Below, piece after piece: positions 35,786 through 44,915 of a DNA stretch of 64,000 nucleotides; position 1 is the first letter of the stretch, and the number at the start of each line of letters is the position of its first letter. Made by a program: the position numbers and the translations under genes. Under the pieces are notes generated by a model that saw only the letters and a program-made list of their open reading frames with translations, had not been told where the DNA came from and did not search any database. Origin of the DNA: CAYPTB01 sp964413535 (GTDB taxonomy: Bacteria; Planctomycetota; UBA1135; GCA-002686595). Where the stretch lies: positions 66,601-130,600 of the forward strand of contig CAYPTB010000009.1 of the NCBI GenBank assembly GCA_964413535.1, written 5' to 3'.

Positions 35786-36925
35786 ATGGAGCACGCCGCG
35801 CGCAGGCATGACTACGATTTCGACCTCGCCGTAGTCGGGGCGGGTCCGGGTGGAGCCGCGTGCGCGCTCGCGGCGGCGCGCAAGAGCCTGCGCGTCGTCG
35901 CCTTCGATCCGCGCACGGACGGCGACAAGCCGTGCGGCGAGGGGATCCTGCCTTCGGGCGTCGCGGTGCTGCGCGAGCTCGGCCTCGGCGACGTGCTCGC
36001 GACTGGCGTCGCGTTCGACGCGATCCATTACTGCACGCCCGGGCTCGCGTCGCTCGCCGTCCCGCTCGGCGGCTCGGCCGTGGCCCTGGCGCGCCCGCTG
36101 CTCCAAGCGTGCTTCGATGAAGCCCTGCGCCGCGAGCCGCGCATCGAGCTCGTCGCGCAGCGCGCCGAGGTCGAGCGCGACGCGAGCGGCCCAGGCTTCA
36201 CGCTGCGCGCCGGGGACGAGACGTTCACGGCGCGCACGCTGGCGGTCGCCGACGGGAACTTCGGGAGCACGGCGCCCTGGCTCGCGCGCCGCGCGAGACC
36301 CGGCGGCAGCCGCGAGCGCGTCGGTTTGCGCTTGCGCGCGCGCGCGACGGCGCCGCTCGAGCAGGTCGAGGTGCACATCGGCCGCGGGCCGGAGGTCTAC
36401 CTCACTCCGCTGCCCGAAGGCCTCGTCAACGCCGCCGTGCTCTACTCGAAGCTGCCCGCCCGCGTGCACGGCTCCGCGGCGCTCGTCGAGCACGCCCTCG
36501 CGCTGTACCCGCAGGCGCGCGCGCGCATCGGAGCGATCGAGACGCCGCCTTCGAGCCGCCGCCTCGGCGCGGCGTCGCGGCGCGTCGCAGGATCCTCGAC
36601 CTTCGCCGTGGGCGACGCCGGCGGCGGAGTGGACCCGATCCTCGGCTGCGGCGTGAGCATCGCGCTCGCGACGGGACTGCTCGCAGCGAAGTCTGCGGCC
36701 GAGATCGCGGCTGGAGCCGCGCCTAGTGCAGTCGAGCGGCGCTACGCGCGCGCCTACGCGCGCGAGACTTCGCAGCGCCGTCGCCTGGCGGGCTTCCTGC
36801 GCCTGACCTCGCGTTTCGAGTGGTCCGCTCGCGCCGTCGTGACACTCGGTCGCCTCGCGCCCAGCGCTTCGGCAGCCCTGGCCCACATCGCCCTGGGACA
36901 CGCCGCGTCCTACTCCTGGAGGTGA
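35786..36925 (+). CDS. FAD-dependent oxidoreductase, geranylgeranyl-reductase-like
   Basis: This 379-aa protein begins with the Rossmann FAD motif VVGAGPGGAACALAAA (about 16-31). It contains the CGEGILPSG segment (about 51) typical of geranylgeranyl reductase/tryptophan halogenase-like flavoproteins, and the second FAD site GDAGGGVDPILGCGVSIAL (about 275-293). It would oxidise, hydroxylate or reduce a lipophilic substrate. It starts 10 bp after the YceI-type gene, so the three genes form one operon: polyketide synthase, lipid-binding carrier and flavoenzyme. Similar pairs of type III synthase and flavoenzyme occur in alkylresorcinol-type clusters. The specific product here is unknown. Confidence 0.86.
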   Translation: MEHAARRHDYDFDLAVVGAGPGGAACALAAARKSLRVVAFDPRTDGDKPCGEGILPSGVAVLRELGLGDVLATGVAFDAIHYCTPGLASLAVPLGGSAVALARPLLQACFDEALRREPRIELVAQRAEVERDASGPGFTLRAGDETFTARTLAVADGNFGSTAPWLARRARPGGSRERVGLRLRARATAPLEQVEVHIGRGPEVYLTPLPEGLVNAAVLYSKLPARVHGSAALVEHALALYPQARARIGAIETPPSSRRLGAASRRVAGSSTFAVGDAGGGVDPILGCGVSIALATGLLAAKSAAEIAAGAAPSAVERRYARAYARETSQRRRLAGFLRLTSRFEWSARAVVTLGRLAPSASAALAHIALGHAASYSWR

Positions 36926-37172
36926 TGGGAGCCCGAGCGCGAACTCCTACGAAGTTCTGGCGTTCGACAGGAAACCTGGGCCACCTGACGCGGTCCGTAG
37001 TCCGTGAACGGGGGATCTGCCCTGCCGCCTACTTGCCCTGGCCGCAGGTCGTCGTCGATACTTCCCGCAGGGACGTTGGGATCCGACTCCCCTTACAACG
37101 AGATCCCGCCCGCTCGTCTTCATCCAAGCGCTTCCACGAGGAAGCCACGAGCGCGCGGGGTCGCTCTCTTTC

Positions 37173-37787
37173 ATGAGCGGCCGATACGCGATCCTGCTGG
37201 ACGGCGGGTTCGTGACCAAGCGATTGCGGAGGAGACTCGGGCGATTCCCATTGCCCGATGACGTCCTGGCTGAATGCGAGAGGATCGCTGTGCACCCCCA
37301 GCTCCAAGGATGGAGTCTGCTGCGGATCTACTTCTACGACGCTCCGCCGGCCTCCGAGGTCGTGACCAACCCGCTCAATGGCAAGGCGATCAACCTTGGC
37401 CAGACGGACGTCTTCGCCATTCGAAGGAGGTTCCAGGACGAGCTCGAGCTGAAACCAAACGTGGCGATGCGCAGGGGAGAGCTCTCCGTTCAGGGCTGGA
37501 GGATCCGGAACGACGCGCTCCGTGAGGTTGCTCTCTCGCAACGCCCGTTGGGAGCGGACGATCTGGAACTGAATCTCGAGCAGAAGGGCGTCGATCTGCG
37601 CATCGGGCTCGACATCGCCCGTCTCGCTTTGCGTCAGCTCGTGGAAGTCTTGGTGGTCGTGACCGGCGACAGCGATTTGGTGCCGGCTTTCAAGTTCGCA
37701 CGTCGTGAAGGTCTGCAGGTCCTCCTGGATCACTTGGGCGGACCCGTGAAGCGCGAGTTGAAGGCGCACGCCGATCTGGTCCTGTAG
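37173..37787 (+). CDS. NYN-domain (LabA/DUF88-like) putative ribonuclease
   Basis: This 204-aa protein has the PIN-like NYN fold signatures: ILLDGGFVTKR at the N-terminus, a central GVDLRIGLDIARLA, and VVVTGDSDLVPAFKFAR at about 161-177, carrying the acidic metal-binding residues. NYN proteins are usually RNA-cleaving or RNA-processing enzymes. The codons use A/T-ending triplets more often than the neighbours (for example several TTG, GAT and ACT), hinting at later acquisition. A 247-bp region without a gene precedes it. It is followed by a c-type cytochrome gene after only 8 bp, probably without functional linkage. Confidence 0.82.
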   Translation: MSGRYAILLDGGFVTKRLRRRLGRFPLPDDVLAECERIAVHPQLQGWSLLRIYFYDAPPASEVVTNPLNGKAINLGQTDVFAIRRRFQDELELKPNVAMRRGELSVQGWRIRNDALREVALSQRPLGADDLELNLEQKGVDLRIGLDIARLALRQLVEVLVVVTGDSDLVPAFKFARREGLQVLLDHLGGPVKRELKAHADLVL

Positions 37788-37795
37788 CGGCAGCC

Positions 37796-38212
37796 ATGCC
37801 CTATCGTGTGGATCGCGGTACCGTTGTCAGCGTGAACACCAATCGGAGTCCGAAGCAACTCACTGCCGCGATCGCCGTGCTCGTGCTGGCCACGGGCTGT
37901 CTCTTTCGCCGCGATCCGCCGCCTGGCGCTACGGGCGAGCGGATCTACGAGCTGCAGCTGTGCGCGAACTGTCATGGCGACGCCGGTGAAGGGGGATCGC
38001 TCGGGCCGCCGTTGCGCGGGCTCGACGCGCACTGGGAGCAGGGCGCGCTCGCGCGCTTCTTCGCCGATCCGGAGACCTTCGTGGAGCGCGAGCGGCGGCT
38101 CGCGGATCTCGCGGAGCGCTACGGCCGACGCATGGCGTCCTACGCGAACCTCGACGAGGCGGAGAGGATGCGGCTCGCGGCCTTCGTGCTCGAGCTCACG
38201 AACGGCGAGTGA
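37796..38212 (+). CDS. mono-haem c-type cytochrome lipoprotein
   Basis: This protein has up to 138 aa. A hydrophobic stretch ends in a lipobox (LVLATGC, Cys35), and one haem motif CANCH follows (C56, C59, H60). The rest is helical, about 75 residues, with a Met in RRMASY as a possible sixth ligand. It should be a small membrane-tethered electron carrier on the outer face of the cytoplasmic membrane. GTG 37832 is an equally good start, giving a tidier 126-aa precursor (signal beginning MNTNRSPK). No cytochrome oxidase or reductase gene is adjacent. Confidence 0.85.
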   Translation: MPYRVDRGTVVSVNTNRSPKQLTAAIAVLVLATGCLFRRDPPPGATGERIYELQLCANCHGDAGEGGSLGPPLRGLDAHWEQGALARFFADPETFVERERRLADLAERYGRRMASYANLDEAERMRLAAFVLELTNGE

Positions 38213-38352
38213 CGGCGCGCTCTTCGGCATGAGCATCCCCAGGCGGGGTCGTTCGCTCGCGTGTGCTCGGCTCTCGGCTCCGGCCCGAATGGGCAAGTGC
38301 TGATCGGCCTCGAGCTTGTCCGCGGGGGCGGCTCGCCGTCCAATGGCGCGGC

Positions 38353-38823
38353 TTGGCCGAGGGGAACGCACGGATCGCCGAACGCTTCGAAGAGCTCGCG
38401 CTGCTGCTCGAGATCGAGGGCGAGAATCCGTTCCGTATCCGCGCCTACCGCGAGGCCGCCGAGACGATCCGCGGGCACGCGGAGCCGATGGGCGAGCTCG
38501 TGCGGCGCGGCGAGGATCTTTCCGAGCTGCACGGCATCGGCAAGGCGACGGCGGGGAAGATCGCGGAGATGGTCGAGACCGGGCGACTCGCGGCGTTGGA
38601 CGCGGCGATCGAGCGCGTGGGGAGCGGCATCGCGCTCCTGTTGCGCGTTCCCGGCTTCGGGCCGAAGCGGTTGCGGGCCCTGCGCGAGGAGCTCGGGAGC
38701 GGGGACGCTTCCGCCATCGCCGCAGCCCTGGAGGCGGGACGGGTGCGCGCGGTCCCGGGCTTCGGCGCGGGGCTCGAGGAGAAGGTCCGCGAGGCCCTGG
38801 CGCAGAACGACGAGGAGGGCTGA
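38353..38823 (+). CDS. helix-hairpin-helix protein resembling the PolX N-terminal domain
   Basis: From TTG 38353 this is 156 aa. It begins with a PolX-type 8-kDa domain (ARIAERFEELALLLEIEG, then NPFRIRAYREAAETI), followed by helix-hairpin-helix motifs LHGIGKATAGKIAEM and VPGFGPKRLRAL and a further HhH-like PGFGAGLEEKVREAL. The polymerase palm and PHP nuclease domains of complete PolX are missing. It probably binds DNA, perhaps as an accessory or a shortened relative. The domain begins within a few residues of the TTG; an upstream GTG (38263) adds 30 non-family residues. It lies 6 bp before the enoyl-CoA hydratase gene, on the same strand. Confidence 0.75.
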   Translation: MAEGNARIAERFEELALLLEIEGENPFRIRAYREAAETIRGHAEPMGELVRRGEDLSELHGIGKATAGKIAEMVETGRLAALDAAIERVGSGIALLLRVPGFGPKRLRALREELGSGDASAIAAALEAGRVRAVPGFGAGLEEKVREALAQNDEEG

Positions 38824-38829
38824 CGCGAC

Positions 38830-39603
38830 ATGGGCGAAGCGCGCTGGAAGAACCTGCAAGTGGACGACGGCGGACGCGTACTGCGCATCGAGCTCGACGC
38901 GGGACGCGGCAACGTGATCACGCGCGGCGTGCTGAGCGAGCTGCGCGACGTGCTGGCGGTCCACGCTGACGAAGGGAAGCTGTGCGCCATCCTCTTCGAC
39001 CACTCGGGTGAGCACTTCTCGTTCGGCGCGAGCGTCGAGGAGCACCGCGCCGAGCACGTGCGCGAGCTCCTGTCGAATTTCCGACTCTTCGCGCGCGATC
39101 TCCTCGGCTCCGGGGTCCCGCTCGTCTGCGCCGTGCGCGGCTGGTGCTTGGGCGGCGGGCTCGAGCTCGCGTGCTTGTGCGACCGCGTCGTCGCATCCCC
39201 CACCGCGCGCTTCGGTCAGCCCGAGATCCGGTTGGGCGTCTTCGCGCCGCTCGGTTCGCTGCTCCTCCCGCGCATCGTCGGTCCGAGGCGCGCGCTCGAG
39301 CTCCTGCAGACCGGTCGCGACGTCTCGGCGCAGGAAGCGCTCGCCCTGGGGCTAGTGTCGGAGGTCGCCGACGACCCGACTGCGGATGCGCGCACTTGGA
39401 TCGAACGAAACCTCGCGCCGAAGAGTGCGTCGTCCCTGCGGCACACCACGCGCGCCGCGCGTGCGACGTGGACGGAGCCTTTTCTGGCGGAGCTCGAAGC
39501 GCTCGAGCGCGACTACCTCGAGCGACTGATGCTCACGCACGACGCGCGCGAAGGCCTCGAAGCCTTCCTCGGGAAACGCGCGCCGCGCTGGGAGCACCGC
39601 TAG
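38830..39603 (+). CDS. enoyl-CoA hydratase/isomerase family protein
   Basis: This 257-aa crotonase-fold enzyme has the substrate-CoA oxyanion region HFSFGASVEEH (about 60-70) and the second signature VRGWCLGGGLELACLCDRVVA (in part) about 98-118, followed by FGQPEIRLGVFAPLGS. It would hydrate or isomerise an acyl-CoA. The GASVEEH segment resembles cyclohexa-1,5-diene-1-carboxyl-CoA hydratases of anaerobic aromatic degradation, but the neighbours do not support that pathway, so only the family is assigned. ATG 38830 comes 6 bp after the HhH gene. It is convergent with the beta-helix gene, 40 bp apart. Confidence 0.88.
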   Translation: MGEARWKNLQVDDGGRVLRIELDAGRGNVITRGVLSELRDVLAVHADEGKLCAILFDHSGEHFSFGASVEEHRAEHVRELLSNFRLFARDLLGSGVPLVCAVRGWCLGGGLELACLCDRVVASPTARFGQPEIRLGVFAPLGSLLLPRIVGPRRALELLQTGRDVSAQEALALGLVSEVADDPTADARTWIERNLAPKSASSLRHTTRAARATWTEPFLAELEALERDYLERLMLTHDAREGLEAFLGKRAPRWEHR

Positions 39604-39643
39604 GCTTGTCGGGGCTCGGCCGGAGGCTGCGAGTCGCAGTTCA

Positions 39644-41374
39644 TCACGGCGTCTCGATGACGAGGCGTAGGCCGTCGGTGAAGGCGATGCCTCCGGGTGC
39701 GGCGGCGTCCTCGACGATCCACTGCGCGTAGAAGGCCTCGCCCGCGAGCGCGGGGTCGTTCGGGACGGGAACCGTGTGGGCGGCGAAGCCGAAGGCGTCG
39801 GTGCGCTCGAGACGCAGGAGGTCGGCGCCGTTCAGGAACTGGCCGCCGCCCAGTGACATGGAGCTCGGTCCGAGACCGAGCAGGAGGATGGCCGTGCTGA
39901 GGGGCCGCGCGCGACTGACTTCGATCGAGAGCGACGCGTTCCCGATGTCGCGCGGCGAGTCGACGGCCACGAGCGGAGTCTTCCCGCCGAAGCCGGCGAC
40001 GCCCTGACCGTAGTGGAGCCCGAAGGAGAGGTAGTCGAGCGCGCCGGCCACGTCGGGGTCGAGGCGCTCGCGCGCGTTGAGGTCGAAGGGCAGCGCGAAG
40101 GCGAGCGCAGCCGCGCCGCGCAGCGGGCTCGCGGGCGAGGGTTGCGCCTGGTGCTTCCCACCCGTCCAGTCCACGTTCACGAAGTCCGCGAGACCGGTGC
40201 CGGGCACGAAACCGGCGCCGCCCCCGAGCACGCTTCCGAAGCGCACGTTGCCCGCGACCGTCACGCCCGCCGCGCCGCCGCCGCCGAAGACGACGGCCTG
40301 GGAGCTATTGCTGTAGACCGCGTTGTTCGCGAAGACCATCCCGGGACGGTTCGTCCAGCTCGTCAGGTTCGCGCCGCGCTTCTCGTTGACGATCGTGTTG
40401 TGGACGAAGACGAGGTCGCGCGTCTGTCCCTGGTGGTCGTGGCTGTGGAAGCCGTTCAGCCCGGACATGATCAGATTGTTCCGCACGATCGCCTCGCCCT
40501 GGACCTGGAGCACGTTGTCGACGGCGCGGTAGAGGACGTTGCGCTCGATCACGTTGGGCGGATTGCCGCCGGTTCCGTACGCGATCAGGCAGGGATACTT
40601 CGTGTCGTGGACGAGGTTCTCGGCGATCAGGTTGCCCCAGGAGCCTTGCTTCACCTCGATGCCGTCGCCCTGGGAACCGCTCGTGTGGTGGACGTAGTTC
40701 TGGGCGACGATGGATTGGCTCATGACGGCTGAGGCGTTGTTGCCGCCGAGGTACATGCCCTCGCCCGTTCCGGCCGTGTGGTGGATCTCGTTGCGCGTGA
40801 TGTGCAGGAAGGACGTGTCCTGCGTGTTGGCGACCAAGCCCGCTTGATCCGTGTCGTGGATCACGCACTGGTCGATCCACACGTTCGAGCACGCGTCGAG
40901 ACGCAGGCCGATGGAGCCGCCCGTGATCTCGAGGCCCCGGAAGGCCACGAATTCGGTCGGCCCGCTGGAGAGGGTTCCGACGTTCATGACGTTCTGGAAG
41001 GGATCGGGGCGCGTGATCACCGGCCGCGTACCGCGCTTCGCGACGATCCAGATCGGGTCGGACTGCGTGCCCTTCAGGCTCACGATGAAGAGCTTCTTCA
41101 CCGACCACGTGCCCGCGCCGATCTCGAGGCGATCGCCGGGCACGAGCGTCAGGAGCTTCTTGCGCAAGAGCTCGCCGTTTTGGTCGGCGCTCTGCGTCGG
41201 ATCGAACTCGATCGCTAGCACCTTCTTGGGCGTAGCCTGGGACCAGCTCGGGCCGTAGGGCGTGGGCAATTCCGAGACGTCGGCGTTCGCGGCGGCGCAG
41301 AGGATCGTGGAGACGAAACACGCGCGCGCGAAGGCGGCCGTGCGCGAGAACCCGCGCAGATCGATGCTCGACAT
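39644..41374 (-). CDS. exported right-handed parallel beta-helix protein
   Basis: This 576-aa protein starts at ATG 41374 with GAAGG upstream, and has an N-terminal export signal ending around CAAANAD. The centre (about 75-410) shows the regular turns of a parallel beta-helix, with repeated VVxNxxIHDTxxxG patterns (VIHDTDQAGLVANTQ, NEIHHTAGTGEGMYLGGNN, NYVHHTSGSQGDGIEVKQGS, NLVHDTKYPCLIAYG). This fits pectate-lyase-like or carbohydrate-binding exoproteins. A C-terminal beta-sandwich of about 150 residues follows. No catalytic residues can be fixed from the sequence alone. The next minus-strand gene ends 222 bp upstream, with a terminator between. Confidence 0.85.
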   Translation of the reverse strand: MSSIDLRGFSRTAAFARACFVSTILCAAANADVSELPTPYGPSWSQATPKKVLAIEFDPTQSADQNGELLRKKLLTLVPGDRLEIGAGTWSVKKLFIVSLKGTQSDPIWIVAKRGTRPVITRPDPFQNVMNVGTLSSGPTEFVAFRGLEITGGSIGLRLDACSNVWIDQCVIHDTDQAGLVANTQDTSFLHITRNEIHHTAGTGEGMYLGGNNASAVMSQSIVAQNYVHHTSGSQGDGIEVKQGSWGNLIAENLVHDTKYPCLIAYGTGGNPPNVIERNVLYRAVDNVLQVQGEAIVRNNLIMSGLNGFHSHDHQGQTRDLVFVHNTIVNEKRGANLTSWTNRPGMVFANNAVYSNSSQAVVFGGGGAAGVTVAGNVRFGSVLGGGAGFVPGTGLADFVNVDWTGGKHQAQPSPASPLRGAAALAFALPFDLNARERLDPDVAGALDYLSFGLHYGQGVAGFGGKTPLVAVDSPRDIGNASLSIEVSRARPLSTAILLLGLGPSSMSLGGGQFLNGADLLRLERTDAFGFAAHTVPVPNDPALAGEAFYAQWIVEDAAAPGGIAFTDGLRLVIETP

Positions 41375-41534
41375 GAGGCGTCCTTCATTCCGGAGGAGAA
41401 CGGGTGGGAGTCGCACGGCCGGATGTGCGATACGCCGCCCAGTAGCCTCAACGCTCCGCGCGGTTGCGCGGAAACGGCCGGAGAACGCGCGAAGTCGAGC
41501 TCGCTCGAGCGACGACGACGCCGGCGTGCTGCGC

Positions 41535-41580
41535 GAAAACGATCGAGGCCCCCGGCGAGACGAGCTCGGCGGGGGCCTCG
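41535..41580 (-). terminator. intrinsic terminator of the metalloprotease gene
   Basis: A 16-bp stem with one mismatch (arms 41544-41559 and 41565-41580) closes a 5-nt loop, 15 bp beyond the stop at 41596. On the minus strand it is followed by ATCGTTTTCG, a short T run, as expected for Rho-independent termination. Confidence 0.8.
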
Positions 41581-41595
41581 GTGGTGGAGGGAGGA

Positions 41596-44499
41596 TCAGC
41601 GCTCTTCTTCCTCGCCGAAGAACAAGATCGAGATGCCGCCGCCGCCCATCGCGTCCGTGTTGTAGATGAACTGGGCGTCGAGCGCTTTTCCGATGCGCAG
41701 GCTCGCCTCGGAGAAGTGCGCTTCGGTGTAGGCGTCGAGCTTGGCGCCGTTCTCCAGCACGTTGCCGAGGAGCTTGTGGAGCTTGCGGAGCTGGTGCGTG
41801 GCGAGGTTCGTGATCGCCTTCTGCGCCGCCCGGCCGTCCGAGTCCAGCGAGAGGTCGATCAGCCGCTCGACGTGCTCGCGCTGCAGGTTGCGGCGCAGGC
41901 TCGAGATCATCGGGCTGCGCACCGTGCTGGCCAGGGAAGTGTCCTTCTCCTTGAGCTCGGTCCACACGTTGTCGAACACGGTGCCCATGAGCTCGGGCAG
42001 GGTGAAGGCGTCTTCACTCGGGTCCACCAGGGCCTCGTTGTCGTACACGCGACGCAGGGTCGTGGGGTTCATGAGCATGGTCATGACCGACGCCTGGATC
42101 CCCGCCACGCGGTCGTGGAGCGGCCAGGTCGAATCGTCATAGGACGTCCTCCAGTCCGAGGAGTCGCCCCACTTCTGCACCGTGAGATGGCGCACGAGCT
42201 CGGGCGTCAGACCGAAGGACTCCTCGAAGAACGCGTTCTGGATGCAGAAGTCCAGGGCGTCGCGCTGGGTCTTGGCGTCGACGGAGACGAGCGGAGCCCG
42301 CGCCCCGGGATCGCCCTTGTGGTCCTTGTTGACGAAGGCGCCGCCGATCCAGTTGGACATCGTGCTGAGGCCGTTCGTCTGCATGCCGAGCGTGATCTCG
42401 TAGCCGCGCCGGGCCTTGCCCCAGCTCTCGCCGTCCTTCACGAACTTCTCGACGATCCGCTCGCGGTGCTGCTTGGCCAGCCGCATGCGGCTCTTGGAGA
42501 AGCTCAGCGGATCGGCGCCCAGGTCGTAGCGACGCGCGTAGGGGTCGGTGCCACTCGTGTCGAAGTCGGTCCCGTACACGTGGCCGGGCTCGGCGACCTC
42601 CGCGAGCACCTTCTTCGGGTCCTCGAAGCCGTATCCGTAGCGGATCGCCCACGCGTCGTAGGAGCCGATGCCGATCATCGTGTAGTCGCCCTGGAGCTCG
42701 CCGTCCTCCATGTTGATGTTGACGGGCGTGTAGTCCATGACCGACGCCGTGAAGGGCTTGGTTCCCTTCAGCTCGCTGCTGTTGATCTCGGCCATCGAGT
42801 AGACGCTCGACGCCTTGAAGTTGTGGCGCAGGCCGAGCGTGTGCCCGACCTCGTGCGCGGTGAGGTCGGCCAGCATCGGTCCGACGAACCACTCGGGAAC
42901 GCCGTCGATCAGGTCGCCCTTCTCTTCTTTCGCTTCCTCTTCCTCCTCGCCGTCCTTCGGCTCGTCGGCGGCATCGCCGTCCTCTTCCTCGTCCTCGAGG
43001 AGACCCATGATCTCCAGCGTGAGTCCCATCACGGACATGTCGAGGGACTTGCCCTGCGCCGCCAGGCACAGCGAGAAGTTGGAGCCGACCCTGCGGGCGA
43101 GATCGCGCAGACCTTCGTCGCGCCACAGGAACGGATTGGCGAGCATGGCGGCGGCCAGCGGCCCTTCGCCGCGTTCCGCGCGTTGGCGCTGGATCTTCTC
43201 GATCACCGATTGGCGCTCGAGCGGCGCCGCGAGCCGCACCCGCGGATCCCAGGAGGGATGGCGCTCGAGCCACTCGATCGTCTCGGGGCTGAAGCTCTCC
43301 ATCGCCTGCTCGGGCAGGTACTCGTTGTATTGGAACCAGAAGTGGCGGATCCAACCGTCGGTGAGCACGACGTCCGCGTCGAGGATCTGGCCCGTGATGG
43401 GGTGGGCGCGCGAGGGGCCGATCGCCGTTCCCATGTCGTTCGACAGCCAGCGGATGAAGTTGTAGCGCACGTCCTCGGGATCCTTGTCCATGTGCGCGCC
43501 GGTCGACTTGTCCTGGTACTGGACGACGATGGCGTCGCTGATCCCGACCTTCTCGAACGCATCGTTCCAGTAGTCGATGCCCTCCTTGACCCACCGGCGA
43601 TAGCGGATCGGAACGGTGTGCTCGATGTAGTAGACGAGCGGTTCCTTGGGCGGCGAGAGCTTGAGGTTCGGAGCCGCCTTCTCGATGTGCCAACGGTTGA
43701 CGTAACGCGTCGTGATCTCGTCGTCGCGATACTTGCCGAGGTCGCGGTAGACGGTGGTGAAGTACCCGATGCGGTCGTCGGCCTCGCGCGGCTTGTAGCT
43801 CGGGCTGCCGCCGATCTGGCTGATCGAGTAGTGGAAGGTCTTGAGCGCTCCGCCCGCCGCCGGCACCTCGAACGCGATTTCGACGTTCTCCGGGAACGCT
43901 TTGACGACAGCGATGCTCGAGAGCGCCTTGTTGATGCCGTTCGCCAACCCTCCGTAGAACGTGTTGGCCTTGCCGAGCAGCATCTCGTCGAGGTCGATCA
44001 CCGGCTGGCCGCTCGGACCCATGCAGACGATCGGTACGTCGATGAGCACGCGATCGACGAAGTGGTGGACGATGGCGTCCTTCGACTCTTGATCACCCGT
44101 CGAGCGCACGTCCAGGTTGGGCTCGATCAGCGCCATGCGCTTGTCGAAGCGCTTCCAGTACACGTAGCGGTCGCCGGACTGGAGCCCGGCGAACATCTCG
44201 CCGGTCGGCATGGTCATGGCGATGTAGTGCTTCTGACCGGCGAAACCGGCCGGCAGCTCGGCCAGGACCTGGCCGTCCTTCTTGCGGATCCAGATGCCGT
44301 AGAGACTCGTCCCCTCGGCGGTCGACACGACCTTCGTGAAGTCCTTGGAGACCTCGGTCCACTTGGGGAACTCGGGCTTCTCCTTGTCCGACTCGTCGTC
44401 GTCGTCGGCGGCGAAGCCGGGCAGCGCGCACATACAAAGCACACCCGCTGTCGACAGCACCTTCGACCAGAACACGTTCGTTTCGTTGATGATCGGCAT
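41596..44499 (-). CDS. exported zinc metalloprotease (DUF5117/DUF4953 type)
   Basis: This 967-aa precursor has an N-terminal signal (VLCMCALPGFAAD), a very acidic DDDDESDKE segment at the mature N-terminus, and a zincin active site HEVGHTLGLRHN at about residues 545-556, the extended HExxHxxGxxH form of metzincin-like enzymes. Upstream strands (KPREADDRIGYFTTVYRD) and the long C-terminal helical region match the large DUF5117/DUF4953 peptidase group. An acidic insert (EDEEEDGDAADEPKDGEEEEE, in part) precedes the active site. It is probably periplasmic or secreted; the substrate is unknown. I start at ATG 44499, nine bases after AAGGAG; ATG 44505 is too close to that site. Confidence 0.9.
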   Translation of the reverse strand: MPIINETNVFWSKVLSTAGVLCMCALPGFAADDDDESDKEKPEFPKWTEVSKDFTKVVSTAEGTSLYGIWIRKKDGQVLAELPAGFAGQKHYIAMTMPTGEMFAGLQSGDRYVYWKRFDKRMALIEPNLDVRSTGDQESKDAIVHHFVDRVLIDVPIVCMGPSGQPVIDLDEMLLGKANTFYGGLANGINKALSSIAVVKAFPENVEIAFEVPAAGGALKTFHYSISQIGGSPSYKPREADDRIGYFTTVYRDLGKYRDDEITTRYVNRWHIEKAAPNLKLSPPKEPLVYYIEHTVPIRYRRWVKEGIDYWNDAFEKVGISDAIVVQYQDKSTGAHMDKDPEDVRYNFIRWLSNDMGTAIGPSRAHPITGQILDADVVLTDGWIRHFWFQYNEYLPEQAMESFSPETIEWLERHPSWDPRVRLAAPLERQSVIEKIQRQRAERGEGPLAAAMLANPFLWRDEGLRDLARRVGSNFSLCLAAQGKSLDMSVMGLTLEIMGLLEDEEEDGDAADEPKDGEEEEEAKEEKGDLIDGVPEWFVGPMLADLTAHEVGHTLGLRHNFKASSVYSMAEINSSELKGTKPFTASVMDYTPVNINMEDGELQGDYTMIGIGSYDAWAIRYGYGFEDPKKVLAEVAEPGHVYGTDFDTSGTDPYARRYDLGADPLSFSKSRMRLAKQHRERIVEKFVKDGESWGKARRGYEITLGMQTNGLSTMSNWIGGAFVNKDHKGDPGARAPLVSVDAKTQRDALDFCIQNAFFEESFGLTPELVRHLTVQKWGDSSDWRTSYDDSTWPLHDRVAGIQASVMTMLMNPTTLRRVYDNEALVDPSEDAFTLPELMGTVFDNVWTELKEKDTSLASTVRSPMISSLRRNLQREHVERLIDLSLDSDGRAAQKAITNLATHQLRKLHKLLGNVLENGAKLDAYTEAHFSEASLRIGKALDAQFIYNTDAMGGGGISILFFGEEEER

Positions 44500-44915
44500 C
44501 GTCATGAACTCCTTGACGCAGAGTTGGATCCGTCCGGACGGCCTGAGGTGAGCTCCACTCGGCCGCGACGAGACGGTCGTCGACCGCCTCGTATTCCTCG
44601 ACCCGATGGAAAAAAAACACGAGCGACGCGACGCGACGCCGGTGCCGAACCGTCTTGTCTCATTCCTTCTTCGTCCCCGGCGCGCGACTCCTGGTGGGCG
44701 CTCGACGCAGGGGTCTCTCGAGAGCGCGAGGAGCACAGGCGGGTCGGGGATTGTAGACGCACTCGCCGGGAGGCGCGGTCGCGAGCTCGTAAAGGACCGG
44801 TGGGCGAGCGGGCGCCGTGCCGGATCCGGTCCTCGCTGGGACGCCCGAAACCCTCATCCGGCACGAGCTTCGGTCGCAGGAGGCCCGAGGGAAGCGGGCG
44901 CGGGGCCGTCCCACC
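44500..44915. other. intergenic region between two minus-strand genes
   Basis: No credible gene is seen in these 416 bp. The region holds a minus-strand TACAAT at 44750-44755 (a possible -10 element, though 250 bp from the metalloprotease start), a run of eight A at 44610-44617 and an imperfect hairpin around 44567-44590. No stem precedes the eight-base run, so it does not look like a terminator. Confidence 0.5.

Noticed and set aside
38263..38352. Upstream GTG extension of the HhH protein
   Set aside because: The added residues have no match to the PolX N-terminal domain, which begins right after TTG 38353.
44600..44620. Run of eight A read as an intrinsic terminator on the minus strand
   Set aside because: No stable stem precedes the T run on that strand, and it lies upstream of the metalloprotease start.
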